A DNA stretch of 64,000 nucleotides from the NCBI GenBank assembly GCA_943737045.1, contig CALSFV010000214.1, positions 496,001 to 560,000 of the forward strand, given 5' to 3'. A program made the position numbers and the translations under genes. This document shows, piece after piece, positions 10,898 to 27,900 of this stretch. Every line of letters starts with the position of its first letter. Within the stretch, counting starts at the first letter, position 1. Source of the DNA: Parapristionchus giblindavisi. Lineage: Eukaryota; Nematoda; Chromadorea; Rhabditida; Diplogasteridae. The notes beneath the pieces are model-generated. The model searched no databases and had not been told where the DNA came from. It was given only the letters and a program-made list of their open reading frames with translations.

Positions 10898-11460
10898 GTC
10901 GTAGAGAATATTTTGAGTGATGTGGACTCGTTTATATATGGATATTGGAGAATTTTATCGCTATCTTTAGAGACAAAAAGGGAATGAAGAAATAGAAGGA
11001 TCTTACATTGAATATTCAATAGACGCAGAACAGCAGAGATTCAGATGACGCAGCTTCAATAATATTAGATTAAATTCTAAATGATACTTTGTAAGGCAAA
11101 CGAGATGCAATGAAATCTTGTCAACGATTCAAGATTCTTCCATTTCTCTATAGTTCGATACCAAACGAAGAAGACGATGATTTATCAGTGAATTTGATCG
11201 ATAAACATACGAATTAAATTTATCAGATTTTTCTTTTTTTTTCAACGGTGTAGAAGTTTACTAAAGTTCGGCATTTCCATGGTGTACAAAAAGCTTTTGT
11301 AATTCTATAATAATTCTAAAAATATTGTAGATTCATCGAAACATATTGAGAATCTCACGAATAGTACAATTACTGGAATATTCTTTATTTGTTCTTGGAT
11401 TTATTTGTATATTCTTTATCACATACAATAGTGACAATAGGAAACAATCAATGCACAAAT

Positions 11461-13064
11461 TTATCCTGACTTTTGTCTCTCAGGTTCCGTCGCGCTGTCA
11501 TTGGACTGTACTCCACTCTCAGCAAGCTGTCCTTGGCTGATCATTTTCTCCATGACTACTCTCTCTATCAATATGAGTTCACTAATCTCACTATTGATCT
11601 GGTTCTTCCGATACTGATTGATTGTGGGCGCCACGTCGTTTATGCTAATCGCGCTGTGAGGACGCAACGCAACCGCAATCTTCGGAGCGAGCGAATCTGG
11701 TGCAGCGATGGTCTGTTGGGTTTCAGGCCTTGCTGGTGGGATCACTCGATCCTTGGCGTGCTGATTTCTTCGTCGAATCCAAATCTTGTCAATGATGTCG
11801 ACCAGTTTGACTGTGACGAGAACACCGAGAAAACTTCCGATGAGCATGCAGAGGAACATCAACCTAAAATAAATACAATGGCTTGTCTGTATCCAAATTC
11901 TTAACAATATGCATGACGTAGCGGCCGAAACAACATAAGGCACAATATAGCAAGCCTACATATTTCTTTTAAATAATTTACATTTTACGTGCATGCAAAC
12001 CTATACTTGTACATCTATTATTATAATATTGTTAATTTAAATGTATGTTAATATTTATTTTTTATTCAATAATGACGAACTATATAATTAGGGTTTAGGT
12101 AAAAGTTTTAAGGAATTAATAGTTACATATGGCATCTTTTGCATGTAACAAGTAATACAACACATTTGAGCCTATAACATAAATGTATATCCTTATCGTT
12201 ACTAGGAAAATCCTTGACGGCTAAGAATGTACCTCTAATTATAATCATGCCAAAATACCACACCACAACGCAAGCTGTAACTACGTACAAAATAATATTA
12301 CAAGGACTTACAATTTTAGTTGTTGTGAACTAATATTATCAGTGGTAGGAATCCCATCCTGGCTGCAGCATTCATATTTACAACACGTTTCGTCTCGACC
12401 GCAGAGCCATGATACATTGGTTGGTCTGACATAACTCGCAGTATTGTAAATTTCAATATTCAAATTCCATTAACTCGGAAGGAAATTTGTCGAGCAGAAT
12501 TTTAAAGCAAAATACGAGCGTTTTTCATTGAAGATGCGACAAACTGAGATGTTGCCGCATCTTCAATGATAGACACCCTGAGCTTCTCTACTAATAAGAT
12601 AAATGTATTTCATTGTAGCAAGATGCGAACTTACTTATCTCCATTGTGAAAAATTGGGATGGCGAAAGACTGTGAGATGTTGTAATCAATTTCTGCAGTG
12701 CATAGTACATCACAGTGATTATCCTGCGATGTGCTCGCAGTCTAAAGTACATTCATTTTAAGATTGTTGAAAATGTCTGAATAAGACTAACTATAAGCAG
12801 GTAATTTTTCACTGCCAACTAAGAAATCGTTTTATTCGGAGTGACCCATATCTCCAAAATATGAATTATACTTACTTGCATCAATAGTTCAGTATCTTTG
12901 TGAGAATATAACTCCCTACTACAATTACGGCTAGGTAATTGAAGTCCATCAAAATAATATTCTTTCCTTCTCGATCCTTTAAGTCAATCGATAAGATAGC
13001 AAAAGGTGTTGCATAAAATACCTTGAACCAGCATCACGCCCAGAAATGATAGGAGCAGGTGCAT
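11461..13064 (-). CDS. CX-module type I membrane protein (CX-1)
   Basis: Five exons, all in phase: 13064-13022, 12976-12876, 12741-12635, 12425-12312, 11863-11461 (TAA); 255 aa. Residues 1-14 are a signal peptide (MHLLLSFLGVMLVQ). Residues about 18-115 are extracellular and end in the paired-cysteine motif W.CG.DETCCKYECC, the hallmark of the nematode CX module. A transmembrane helix follows at about 122-145 (MFLCMLIGSFLGVLVTVKLV), then a cytoplasmic tail of about 110 residues starting IWIRRR. It is paralogous exon by exon to the gene at 13940-18445 (EYYF.GL..LP..NC, AEIDYN, then the CX motif) but lacks the Gly/Ser-rich segment. CX-module proteins are known as a nematode family; their function is largely unknown. 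Tandem arrangement on the same strand indicates local duplication. Confidence 0.88.
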
Positions 13065-13801
13065 ATTAATCGATATTGAAATGAATACTCCAATCTCGCA
13101 GAGCTCTAAAGCGGACCAAAGTTGTATCAAGCTCTGATTGAGCACTGCGAATGAGGTACTAATGCACAAAATAAGCGAAAAGCCTTTGGCTCAAAAAGAA
13201 TTTAACATCTGCGAATCTACTTCATTCCTAAACTGCCAATTATTTATGTTCAAGCAGCCAGTGTTAAACATTGAGAAGGAAAACTGAGGGTTAGTGTCAG
13301 TATAGAAGATTCATGTAATTTTATCAGCAAGCAGCCAAACAGGCATGAGAATGCATGGATTAAAAAATATCCCAATTTTCATGAAGGTCGCAGGTTTAGG
13401 TTTAATAAATTGATTGCGCTGATTCCAAATCAGCCGTAGAACACACTGCGCCATATTTTTTTTCTGAAGCGAGTTATAATAATCCATTACGATATAAGGA
13501 TATTATACTCATAATAAATCAACATATTCAAAAAAATCGAAAATTCAAACTCCTGGATTGCAATGTTAATTTCCCCGTGCATGATGCTTCGTTCAATAAA
13601 CAGGCCAAAATAGATCTTTATCTGGTAAAAAATCGTCAAATATACAATTTAACCAAAATCAAATATCACACAGTGATAAAAGAGATTGGAAAAACAGCCA
13701 ATTTTTATGGAATGCTTTAGGAGATTTTTGGATATTATGCATAAATGATTTGGCAGAAATGGACAAAGGCATGCATAATAAGGAAACGAAACTAGAGATG
13801 A

Positions 13802-13917
13802 AAGGGAACGTGACCTCTCTCAATGGCCTCTTCACCGTGCACACTACTTCTCTGTTCTGTAACAACGAGAGAGCGTAGACCGTTGAAGAGGCCGTTGACA
13901 AAGGTCTCCGTCCCTTG
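13802..13917. mobile_element. AAGGGA inverted-repeat MITE (second family), copy 1
   Basis: AAGGGAACGTGACCTCTCTC at the left pairs with the right end (..GACAAAGGTCTCCGTCCCTT). Internal GGCCTCTTCA and TGAAGAGGCC also pair. A second copy is at 28951-29068. It lies just past the stop of the CX-2 gene. Confidence 0.75.
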
Positions 13918-13939
13918 AATAAAATGCTGATGGTTGTCT

Positions 13940-18445
<4,506 letters not shown>

Positions 18446-20169
18446 GGTGCAACTGGTAAAGGACCGATGAACTGCTCAATCCTATCAATGCGGTCTTGTG
18501 ATATCGAAGAAATAGTGAGAGTTAAGGAATTATCAATGTTGCTCTCTAGCTTTATCCCTCTTCGTCTTGTCCTCTTCTTTTAACTCGGTCTTTAGCTTGT
18601 ATGACTTCTCCTACTCTATCTCATTTTCTCGGTTCTCTCTACCCCTATATTGCCCGATACCTATCTTTCTCCTCATTTGATTCTCTACTTCTAACTCTAA
18701 CTATCTCTCACATTGTGCCCATGGCAACCATCTCGATTCCTAGCTGTTGAAGAAGTTGATGCGGTTCTTTTACAATAACAAGATCTCTTATGCGGACGAC
18801 ACTAAATAGGCATCTGATTTTTTTTCGCTTTGAGAAACATCTAATTTAGCTTATGTAGCATATGAGGTATAAAGAAATTCAAGTTAAATATTACCCAGTA
18901 TCATTTCAAACATCTTGAAAATGTGCGAAGAAAGATCATCGGATAAGGGAGTAAGCGTAAATGGCGATATTTAATTTAATTAGCTTATCATTCGTTTTCG
19001 GTCCGCTTCACCTATATGTATGTGTATGGTGTCAAACGCAACATTTGAAAGAGCTTAAAAAATTGCAGGCAAACTCCGTTTCAGGCTGGCATGAATCATT
19101 CTTGGGGGAGGAGGGGTCGACGAGATTGAAAGAGTGAACCATCTAGTTGTTTCAATGTTTCGTAACAATATAAATAGTTCAGCGTTGTCTCTTTATCTTC
19201 TAATATAGAATAGAATAATATAGAATAGAATAGAATAACAGAAAGTAGGAGAAATAATGATTCAATGGGATCGCAACCTTTTCCATCACTCATTCTCAAA
19301 GTATCTCGCAGTATACACATACAGTCTCTTGCTATATTACTAAGGTACACAACTCAAAATATTTAACAAAAAATGCTGAGAAACCGCTAGTGTAAAAGCG
19401 CGATGTGGATGTTATCGGCGAATTTTCAAAGTTCTAGACTAGTAAGGGTTTTTAGTTACTATAAGCCTCATCCTGTAATCCTCTATAATCTGTAATCTAT
19501 ACGCCTGTAATCGAATGGTTCTCATGAAAGAAAAGAAGGTAGCGAAGGCCAATTACGCGATGGAGCGATTCATTCCGCAAAGCAATCTGCGCCAACTTTC
19601 TCAGCGAGGCAAGCAGTAAGGACTGGTACATCGTGCATATCAGAGCTCTCATCCCATGACCTCTAGATCAATGCGTTAAAAATCAATTAATAAAAAGCCT
19701 CATCCATTTAGATAGGAAAAGCGATTTCAATTTTTGACCTACCCGAAGTTTCACTTAAATGGTGCGTGACCTGCGTGATATCTCGGTCCCAAGACAACAG
19801 CGTTGATGCTCAAGATCATATCTTGAAGACGAAATCTGCACAAAAATGAATAATATGCGCAAAATACGTTCCTTGATTTACATGCAAACGTGAATTCGAA
19901 AATACTTTAGCAAATCTCAATCGATGGAGAAATCTCATTGCAACCCCAAAGTTGCTTAAAATGTAAAAGAAAATGTAAATGTATTTAATAGCAATTTATT
20001 CATCTTCTTATAATAAAAGAGCAAAGAGCGGTGAAGAGATTGAGACAGACAAGTTCTCTGAAATATATTCAAATCGAATTGGACAAGCCCAAACAAGATC
20101 ATTCTTGTTCCATTTCATTTCATTCTTTTGTATTCATTGCCCCCTCCCCTATCATTTCTCTCCTCTGCC
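18446..20169. other. Divergent intergenic region
   Basis: It lies between the start of CX-2 (minus) and the start of the Tudor-like membrane gene (plus), so both promoters should be here. 18540-18730 is pyrimidine-rich. 19205-19240 is a short (AGAATAGAAT)n run. No further exon or element was recognised. Confidence 0.5.
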
Positions 20170-23100
20170 ATGGCGAGGTTCGGTGGTCCGCCTGGGAATA
20201 TCACAACGCATGGTTTGTTTGCTTGATCTTAGATCTTTGATCTTAGTGGAATTTCACTTTTTTTCTACGTATCTTTACAGCGTGAATCCAGTACCTCGAG
20301 TTAAATTCTTGATCTTTGATCTTTAAGGCGACTCGGGTACCTATCGTGTAGGCAAGCTGAGTGTCGATCTCCAGTATTCAATTGCTCTCGACTCTCGGAT
20401 CTCACGCTACGACCGTGAGTTTCTTAGTCCAGTCGAGAACTCTGGTCTCTGATCTTTGATCTTTGATTTTTGATCTTTGATCTTTGTTATTTTACAGAAG
20501 ATATCCTCTACATTCGCGTACCACAATCTGAGGAGAAGTACAAGGAACTCCAGAAAATCCTGCATAAATATAAGAGCAAGCTACCGCCAAAGTGGAAAAC
20601 TAATGATGGTAACGTTGAACTTTGAACGCAGTACACTATCAAATTGTAGAAGTTGGTTATGCATAGATTTAGCATAATTATCATTGCAAATTCGATAAGA
20701 TGCCACGTTTATACGAATGCGTGGCCTCTAGAATATTAAATTATCATAAAAGAATCTTTGATATCATCTAAAATAAGGGTTTTTTCTATGATGCAGAGAA
20801 GTGAGCGAAAGAGTGTGTAAAAGTGAGAGATCACAGAGATGCAGAGAAATAAGCGAGAGAGTGTGTGAAAGTGAGAGATCACACTTGAAATTTATCAAAC
20901 TTCGAGATTTCTTTGACGGATGTCAGACCCTAATTGGTACAATTACTCTACCACCTTACAAACCACTATCATCACAGGATCGCTTGCTCTTGCTTTGGCC
21001 GACAACGCTCTATCTCGAGTCTACCTCATGAACAGCATCGATACTTCTGGCAACACTTACAAAGTGAGAATTGATCTTTGATCTTTGATCCTTGATCTTT
21101 GATCTGTTTAGGTATACTACGTTGACAATGGAGCCTACCGTATAGCTCACCGTGAGGAACTCTACAGAATGCCATCTAAGCTTCATGCAATATCACGTAA
21201 GTAAGAAAAAAAACAACAGCAAGGGAGAGAACGAGTTCATATTTCATTAGTAAAACATGGTAGTAGCTCTTTGGATACGGTACCGTACAAAAGTATATCA
21301 GAAATGCTCTTTTCGCTACGAGCAACGTTACAAGTATTGTATTATAATCATAACCATGAATGGAATAATACATAAATGCAATCGAAACTCTAGTTATGTA
21401 AAATAGAGATATTTTAATTATTATTTTCAGCCCTCGTCGTGCCCGTATCCTTCCAACCGTTCGTCGATAGGGGACATTCCGACAAGTTTCCCGAATGCCT
21501 CCAAGATGTCGGCGTGTCTGTGCTGCTAGGTGTGTCGGTCGTGAACGGCTAATTTGAAACTCCCCACTCTCGCAATGCTCTCTCGTTCTCTTTGTTTACG
21601 AGAGCGTGTGCTCAGAGCGCGTAGTAAAATTAGCTTGAGAAGTGCCTCTCAGTTCAATAGCTCTAGCTCTAGCTCTAGCTCTAGTGAAGCTAGCTCTAGT
21701 TAAGTGAAGGGAAGCTCTAGTGAAATCATGAATAACTTCAGCTCCACCCTTCGGCGGTCAGAACGTCTTTAAGGCTAGCGAAATCAGCGTAAGTTTTTGG
21801 TCTCTGATCTTTGATCTTTGGATTTTGTTCTTTAGTCGCTAATTTCTATTGTCCGAACTTTGAGATGCGCCGTGTCCAAGGGTTCTACACTCCGATGATC
21901 GACACTATAGACAAGCAGTACGCATTCCGCAAGTTGGTGTTTTAACTGACAATGAGCACTCTCATCATTGATCTTTGATCTTTGATCTTTGATCTTTGAT
22001 ATTTGTTCTTCCAGATACCCACTCGACGGTGAGCCCTATGGAGATTGCTGCTTCGATCGATCAACAGGTGCCTGCGAGGATCTCCCCGTCGTCGTTCCTC
22101 CACCTACCAGTAACTAACTTACCCTCTTACTAGTTTACTTCCTAGCTTGCTTACCAGCTTTGGCTTACCAGTAAGTACACCAATAAGCCAGTAAGTACTA
22201 GTAAGATTTTAAATTGGACGGAGTGGGCGGAGCTTAGTACGTAAACTGCAGCAACGCAGTCGAGCGCGATCAGCCACGAAGTGCTCACACTCATCATCGT
22301 CAGCTCGCTCGTCTTCGCCATCTTCCTCGTGATCATTGCCGCCTTCTTCCTCTACAGGAGGTTCGTCGAGTGATAGGGTGGATAAAAAGTATGCGAAAAT
22401 ACTGTGATAGTGATATTAAAAGAGCGAAATGAGTGAATGAAACGTGGCGACTATTTTTCTTATCGTCTATCCTTTTCTACATTCTTTACCACAATAGTAA
22501 AGCAGTACCACATGCCAATTTATCTCCTCACTCTGGTCACTCTCTCGCGGTACTTTTGTGTGCGAAAGTGTGACCACAGAGTGTGAGATGTGAGATTCAA
22601 AAAAAAAAACTGGTGCCATGTACTCGACAGAACTTAAACGGACGTGGTTTCAGATTTGGCTCTATGCTGTCCGAGCGTCATCGTCATGATCATCACAAAC
22701 ATAGACGCTGCAGAGGCAAGAAGGACGATGTGTGAGTTGATTATCGATTGATCATGGTTTATTACTGATCGATATCGTTTGCTTCACTTCAGAGAGGACA
22801 ACAGCTCCAGCAGTGCGAAGGCGGGCTCCCCAAAACAAGACGTTGATAACGTACTCAAGAAGCTACCTCAGTACGGCAGCATCATTGTCAGTAACCACTT
22901 TGTTTAGTGTGATCTTTGAACTTTGATCTTTGATCTTTGATCGTTGATATTTCTAGGCCAACGATCATCACGCCCACCATCAGCCACAGCGCTCCGCCAT
23001 TGGTCCAGTCATGCTGTCCCAAGTAAGTGATTTAGTGGTAGTAGCAAATGGCCTGAAACCAATTGTAAAACGTCAGTAATTTATTTTGTTATTTCTAGAG

Positions 23101-24107
23101 CTCTAGTGAACGTGTGGATGATGCTGTGGCCGAGTAAGAATTTAATATTTGCCACGTTTATGAGCATAGATATCGTATTATGCAAATCGATGTTGCCCTT
23201 TGCCTCATTTTCAGGAAAGGCGAAAAGGCAGTGACGGATTCCGTTCGGTAATCGACAATGCCCACCTAACGAATCTATTAGCAAACATAATGCCACACTG
23301 CCACCAGATTATTGCAGCACACCATTATGCATCCTTCTTTAATCTCAATTATTTTAGCTCACGCCAATCTGCCGGTTCGAACGACCGCTCTGATTTGGAG
23401 TTTGCTGATCCAACACTCTGTCCTTCGGACATGGAAAAAAGAGTAAGCGCGATATTCTTTGATCTTTGATCTTTGATCTTTGTATTTACTAAAGTAATCA
23501 TTGTAAACTTTATCATTACAGAATAGTGTTCGCTCTCATGACACGACCTATACTCCGTAAGTTTATTTGATCTGTCGCATTTCCGAATTTACTTATCGAT
23601 CGACTCCTCAGATCCGCACTCTGTTTCTCCAACATCACTTCGCGCATGCCACAAACTGATGTGTCAGCCACGACGTAGGATACCTTAGATCTTTGATCTC
23701 TTGACAAAAATTCGCATGCAGAAATATGCTGAAACTCGGTTCTAGCTTTGATAAATGATACAGAACATCAAGAATTTGTTTCAAGGGTCGAAACTTTTAA
23801 AGTTGGACTGGTTACGATCAAGTTCAGATTTAATCTTCCTCATTACAGCCCCCACTGCAGTGGTCGCCTCATCACTATGCCTGATCTTACTCCTCGGCCC
23901 GGTTGCACCGTTGCCGCCCACAACCATCTCTACGAAGGAACGGATTTTGTACCAGGACCGGATCGTTACGCCTCCCCTGCTACCAGGCGTTCTTCAACCC
24001 ACACGTCAAAGAGCGCACGGACTGCCCGAACTAAGAGTGTAGTACCATCGACCCCATGGTCCATGGCTTCGACCCAAGTATCTGTTACGATGGTTGATAT
24101 CCATTAA
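20170..24107 (+). CDS. Tudor-like domain protein with a transmembrane segment
   Basis: Eighteen exons, every join in phase: 20170-20212, 20328-20414, 20498-20608, 20978-21063, 21112-21196, 21431-21529, 21836-21932, 22015-22109, 22252-22360, 22654-22731, 22793-22886, 22957-23022, 23099-23133, 23215-23247, 23358-23442, 23522-23556, 23612-23674, 23849-24107 (TAA); 519 aa. The start is GCCATGGCG. Residues about 85-145 (RVYLMNS..YKVYYVDNG..EELYRMPSKL) resemble a Tudor domain with VDNG in place of IDYG. Residues 165-232 contain paired Cys (YGDCC.., GACED). A transmembrane helix spans about 242-265 (LTLIIVSSLVFAIFLVIIAA), followed by YRR and a His/Arg-rich stretch (RHRHDHHKHRRCRGKK) and a long Ser/Asp-rich tail. 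No signal peptide is evident. The N-terminal Tudor resemblance is tentative. Two genes fused in my model cannot be fully excluded, although phases are perfect. Many introns consist of the TTGATCT heptamer. Confidence 0.75.
20444..20488 (+). repeat. Intronic TTGATCT heptamer run
   Basis: About six units of the 7-mer GATCTTT immediately precede the acceptor TTATTTTACAG of intron 2 of the Tudor-like gene. Confidence 0.9.
20791..20882. repeat. 44-bp direct repeat, two copies
   Basis: ATGCAGAGAA..GAGAGATCAC at 20791-20834 is repeated with five or six changes at 20839-20882, inside intron 3 of the Tudor-like gene. The open frame over it is a repeat artefact. Confidence 0.8.
21070..21106 (+). repeat. 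TTGATCT heptamer run forming almost an entire 48-nt intron
   Basis: Intron 21064-21111 is GTGAGAA, then five heptamer units, then GTTTAG. There is little room for anything but the repeat between the splice sites. Confidence 0.9.
21549..21642. mobile_element. CTCTGGC palindromic MITE, copy 3
   Basis: CGGCTAATTTGAAACTCCCC on the left pairs with GTAGTAAAATTAGCTTG on the right, around ACGAGAG. It lies in the intron 21530-21835 and is followed by an (AGCTCT)n run at about 21659-21715. Confidence 0.75.
21967..22003 (+). repeat. Intronic TTGATCT heptamer run
   Basis: Five units lie directly before the acceptor TTCTTCCAG of intron 21933-22014. Further runs in this gene's introns are at about 20225-20245, 20309-20325, 21800-21825, 22912-22950, 23457-23485 and 23688-23700. 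Confidence 0.9.
22516..22596. mobile_element. CTCTGGC palindromic MITE, copy 4 (diverged)
   Basis: CTCACTCTGGTCACTCTCTC pairs with GAAAGTGTGACCACAGAGTG. Located in the intron 22361-22653 of the Tudor-like gene. Confidence 0.7.
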
Positions 24108-24999
24108 TAGACCCCATCTTGTAAAAAAATATTGGGCATGACCCTTTTCAATCGTGCACCAAAATAGCTTGTGTCCCACTATTTGGCGACTGTGTATTCA
24201 AATTGTAATGCCAACATGGAACTATAGAATGATTTGAGAGAAGGTGTCATCGTACGTAGCGGAGTATCCATTGTTGATAAAGCCTTTGAGTGGTTGATGA
24301 TATTCGAAAAGAAAACATAGTTAAGAACGTGGTGTTGAACAATTACTGAAAATAATACATGAACAGAATGAATGAAGTCACATTTCTAATAGCTATCATT
24401 TTTAATAATTCCATTAGTTTTTGATGAAGTTAACTTATTCAATGTATGTTACAATTTTCCACATTAGTGCAGAGCGTTAAATAAGGGTGAAATATAGAAT
24501 AGTGATGCACCCATGGGGATTCGAATCTGATTGTGAGCCAGCCATCCGATGGACAGCCATCCGAGTTATCAATAGACTTAGCCTAACTATCAATAGCTAT
24601 CAATAGCTATTGATAGGCCTAATAGGCTATATCGAAAATCTTCCTTTTCAGTCGCTATTTATTGTGTAGTCATCGTGGAAAGCACAACATTTTCGAGTTT
24701 CATCTAACACACACGAATGTTCCACAATTGAACGTTAGACCAATCGGAATTAAACCTCGAACGGATTTATATGTCCTCTAATTATGTACATTTCTTACTA
24801 TCTTCGTACATATTCCACTTCAAACGATCAACAACACAATACACAACACTATTTATTTATCACATCACATTGAAATTGCTTCTAACACAACTCAAATGGA
24901 ATGGATGGGGTAGATACTCTGTTGGATACAAAATGGGGAGTTAAATCAAACCACCTAGGTGGTCAGTAGATACGGGCATAGCGAGGTTAGGGGAGTAAA
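24108..24999. other. Convergent intergenic region
   Basis: It lies between the convergent stops of the Tudor-like gene and IDO-A. It contains a small tandem (AGCTATCAATAGCTATTGATAG) at about 24560-24625. No gene seen. Confidence 0.5.
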
Positions 25000-27900
25000 T
25001 CATTTGGGAGGGATGACGCTGTCTGCCTCGTCTCTTACAGTCTTGAGGAAATTCATCAGATTGGAACCACCAGTGCCGGCTTCAGAATGATCCTTCGTCT
25101 GGGTCAGGATGAATAGAGCCACCTGTAGTTAAAAAATTAATGGAATAAACTGATGAGGGTGTGATAAACGCCCATGTGTTTTATACAATGTCTCGAATAA
25201 AGCTTTCAATATTCTAGGGTTTTTGTTGTTGAAAAGGCCAGAGCAGTCATAGGGAGAATGGGTCAGGAGAAGTGACGACTATTTGTAAAAGAAAGAGTGC
25301 AAACAGTTACGATTACTATATTTTTGGTATATTGACAATTATTCGAAAATGATTACCGCTTGGAGATGAGAAGAGCGGAACTCGTGGAGAGCATCAATGG
25401 CATCTGCCAACTTAGGATGAGCCGTGATCTTCGCACGAACTGCGGGAACTTTGGAGACTTTCTGAGAGGGTTCAAAGTACGTACAACGACCAAAGATCAA
25501 AGATCAAAGATCAAACCTCGATCCACTCGACGAATTGACGATTCTCTCTGGGCATGTAGCCACGCTGCTCCTGCATGAACTCTCCCGTCTCCTTACCTGA
25601 CGGGATAAAAATTTAATTTTGCAAAACCTCATTTTGCATAACCAAAACAAAGATGCGTACTTCTGTGGACGGCTCCAAGGAAAGCGTCGAGCGTTTGCAG
25701 TGAGCACGACTGCGCAGCCGAAGCACCACCGTGCTTTTGTGGACCGAGATGCTCGAGACCTTAAAGGGCAACACTATTTCATTTTGGCTTGTTAATGTGT
25801 ATAGCGATACAAATATGATAAAAAAAACCCATAAGACAGAAAATTTCGAGTCGACAATTTTTCGCTCTGCTTGCGCTCTATCACAAACATATCATATAAA
25901 GTTAACAGCGCTTATATCGTGACTTGCTAAAGGGTCACAGTTTACATGAGTGATCAAAGATCAACCTTCAAAGGTGACGCCTCCTTCGATCTTTCCGTAT
26001 CCCCATAGATACGGACGGAGTCCGTGATAGTAAGCTGTAGGAGTCATGCGTTCTTTGAATCTCTGGAATTTTGAAAAGCATGATTACAAATAAAAATGTA
26101 CATCTGATTTATTATTTGAGTTCAAGACGGAGCTCATTTAAGACAACAAAAATATTTTCGGGTCATCTTCAGGTTCATTTATCTCAAAAGACGGGTCCTT
26201 CGATTTTTGATTTTTTCCCTTATTCGACGCGGAATTTTTTGCTCTATAAGATAAGGCAAAAATTGGACTGCACTTTTTTGTATTAAAATTTTAAATAATT
26301 TTAGAATGTTTTGAGGAGGTAAAAAAATCAGTTTGCGATCGGATCTCCGGACCCTCGTATAGCCACTTTTTCTTGTCTATTTATACTTATAATTAATCAA
26401 CACTAACATTGGTCCTAGGTCGCTCCATTTTTTTCTGGTGAAAATCGAGTTTTCAAATTTCGAAAACCCGCCACATCTGTGTTTCAAGGAACCAGCCCAA
26501 ATGAATACCCATTTTGTGATGGGGGCCCATGGGGGTATCCATAAAAAAAATTTGAGCCAAATCGGCGAGGTCGATGTCCGGGGTCACTGGATCAACCCTC
26601 GAATCTTACTGAGCCGGTGTCTTAAAGCTCTCCGCTCTGGCAATGTGCTCTCTCATTTTTTTTTTCTGCGAGAGAGCAGTGCCAGGGCGGAAAGTAAAAT
26701 TGGCCCGTGGTGAGCCTCTAAACTTCGTTTACAGGTACAAAACGTAATACAAAATAAAACTAGAGATCGAACCTCAAACAGAGCTCCAGACTTTCCGAGG
26801 GCTGCAATGATATCCCCGAAAGCGGTCTCCAAGGCCGCATCCGTTACCAGAGCCGGAGCCATGGCTGCCAAATGACAGATGTTAGCGACCGCACGAATTG
26901 CCGGAGCCAAACGGAACTCAATCTTGAATGGACGTATTCGTTAATATATCTGTGATTTTTAATGAATTTTTCACTCTGCGTTTCGAAACGCAAAGGTAAC
27001 ACTTATTTCTCTGTGTGAATAAGGTGTTTGTCTTGTCATTTTCAAGACGATTACCTCCAGTGTAAGAACGAAGAACCACACGTTCGTGTCATCTCTGATA
27101 AACTTGAAGTAGATCATATCGAGATCGTCTGCGTTCACATTCGTCGTATCGGACTCTGAAGGTCTTTGAAATAGATACCCTAATTTCTTAATGGTCGTTG
27201 TTCTTATTTTTGAATTTACTACGTGTTCATCTACAATAATCACAATCAAGGTATTTTCGCAGTAGTCCACGTTAACATTATTTGGGCAAGGCATTAGGTT
27301 TTACGCGTATTTGCATTTGTCCTCATTGTTAGACAAGATCGTTTTGCATTCGAAAACATAAATCCCGAGGGCTTAAAAATAAGACCGATGTACACAAACA
27401 TTACCATTCTTGATTCTCTTCCAATTGCAGAGACACGAACAGGGATGGGAGACAACGGGAGAGACCCCGAGTAGAAGTGATACTCTGTAGAGGGGAAGCG
27501 ACAGCGAACGAGGGATCGAATTTGGACGCTGAAATTTATGATGAATTGTTCTAGTGCTTATTCTTCTGATAAAGAAAGGGCCTCTTCCTTTGTTTTAACG
27601 AAAAGACAATGTCGCTTAAAAATACTTCGAAGACCCTATGTACTGATTTGTCATTTTGCTCTCGCATAATTTCCGTCGCTGCTTTCACCGATATAAAGAG
27701 CATATATATCATTGCCACGTCGTTAAATCGATTTATTAATTAATATTTGCCCAAATCAATCCTCACTCAATCTACAGTATACCTTGGTGGAACGATAGGC
27801 GAAGAGATACGCGGACACCATCGTGCACAGGATGCCATGGGCGAGTCTTTGTTCCTCATACGAAAGACGATCCATGATCTCGATTACGGGCATCGCCTCG

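Noticed and set aside
23755..24042. Plus-strand frame ending in LPELRV
   Set aside because: Wrong frame over the last exon of the Tudor-like gene; the phase-2 frame ending in TMVDIH joins the upstream exon correctly.
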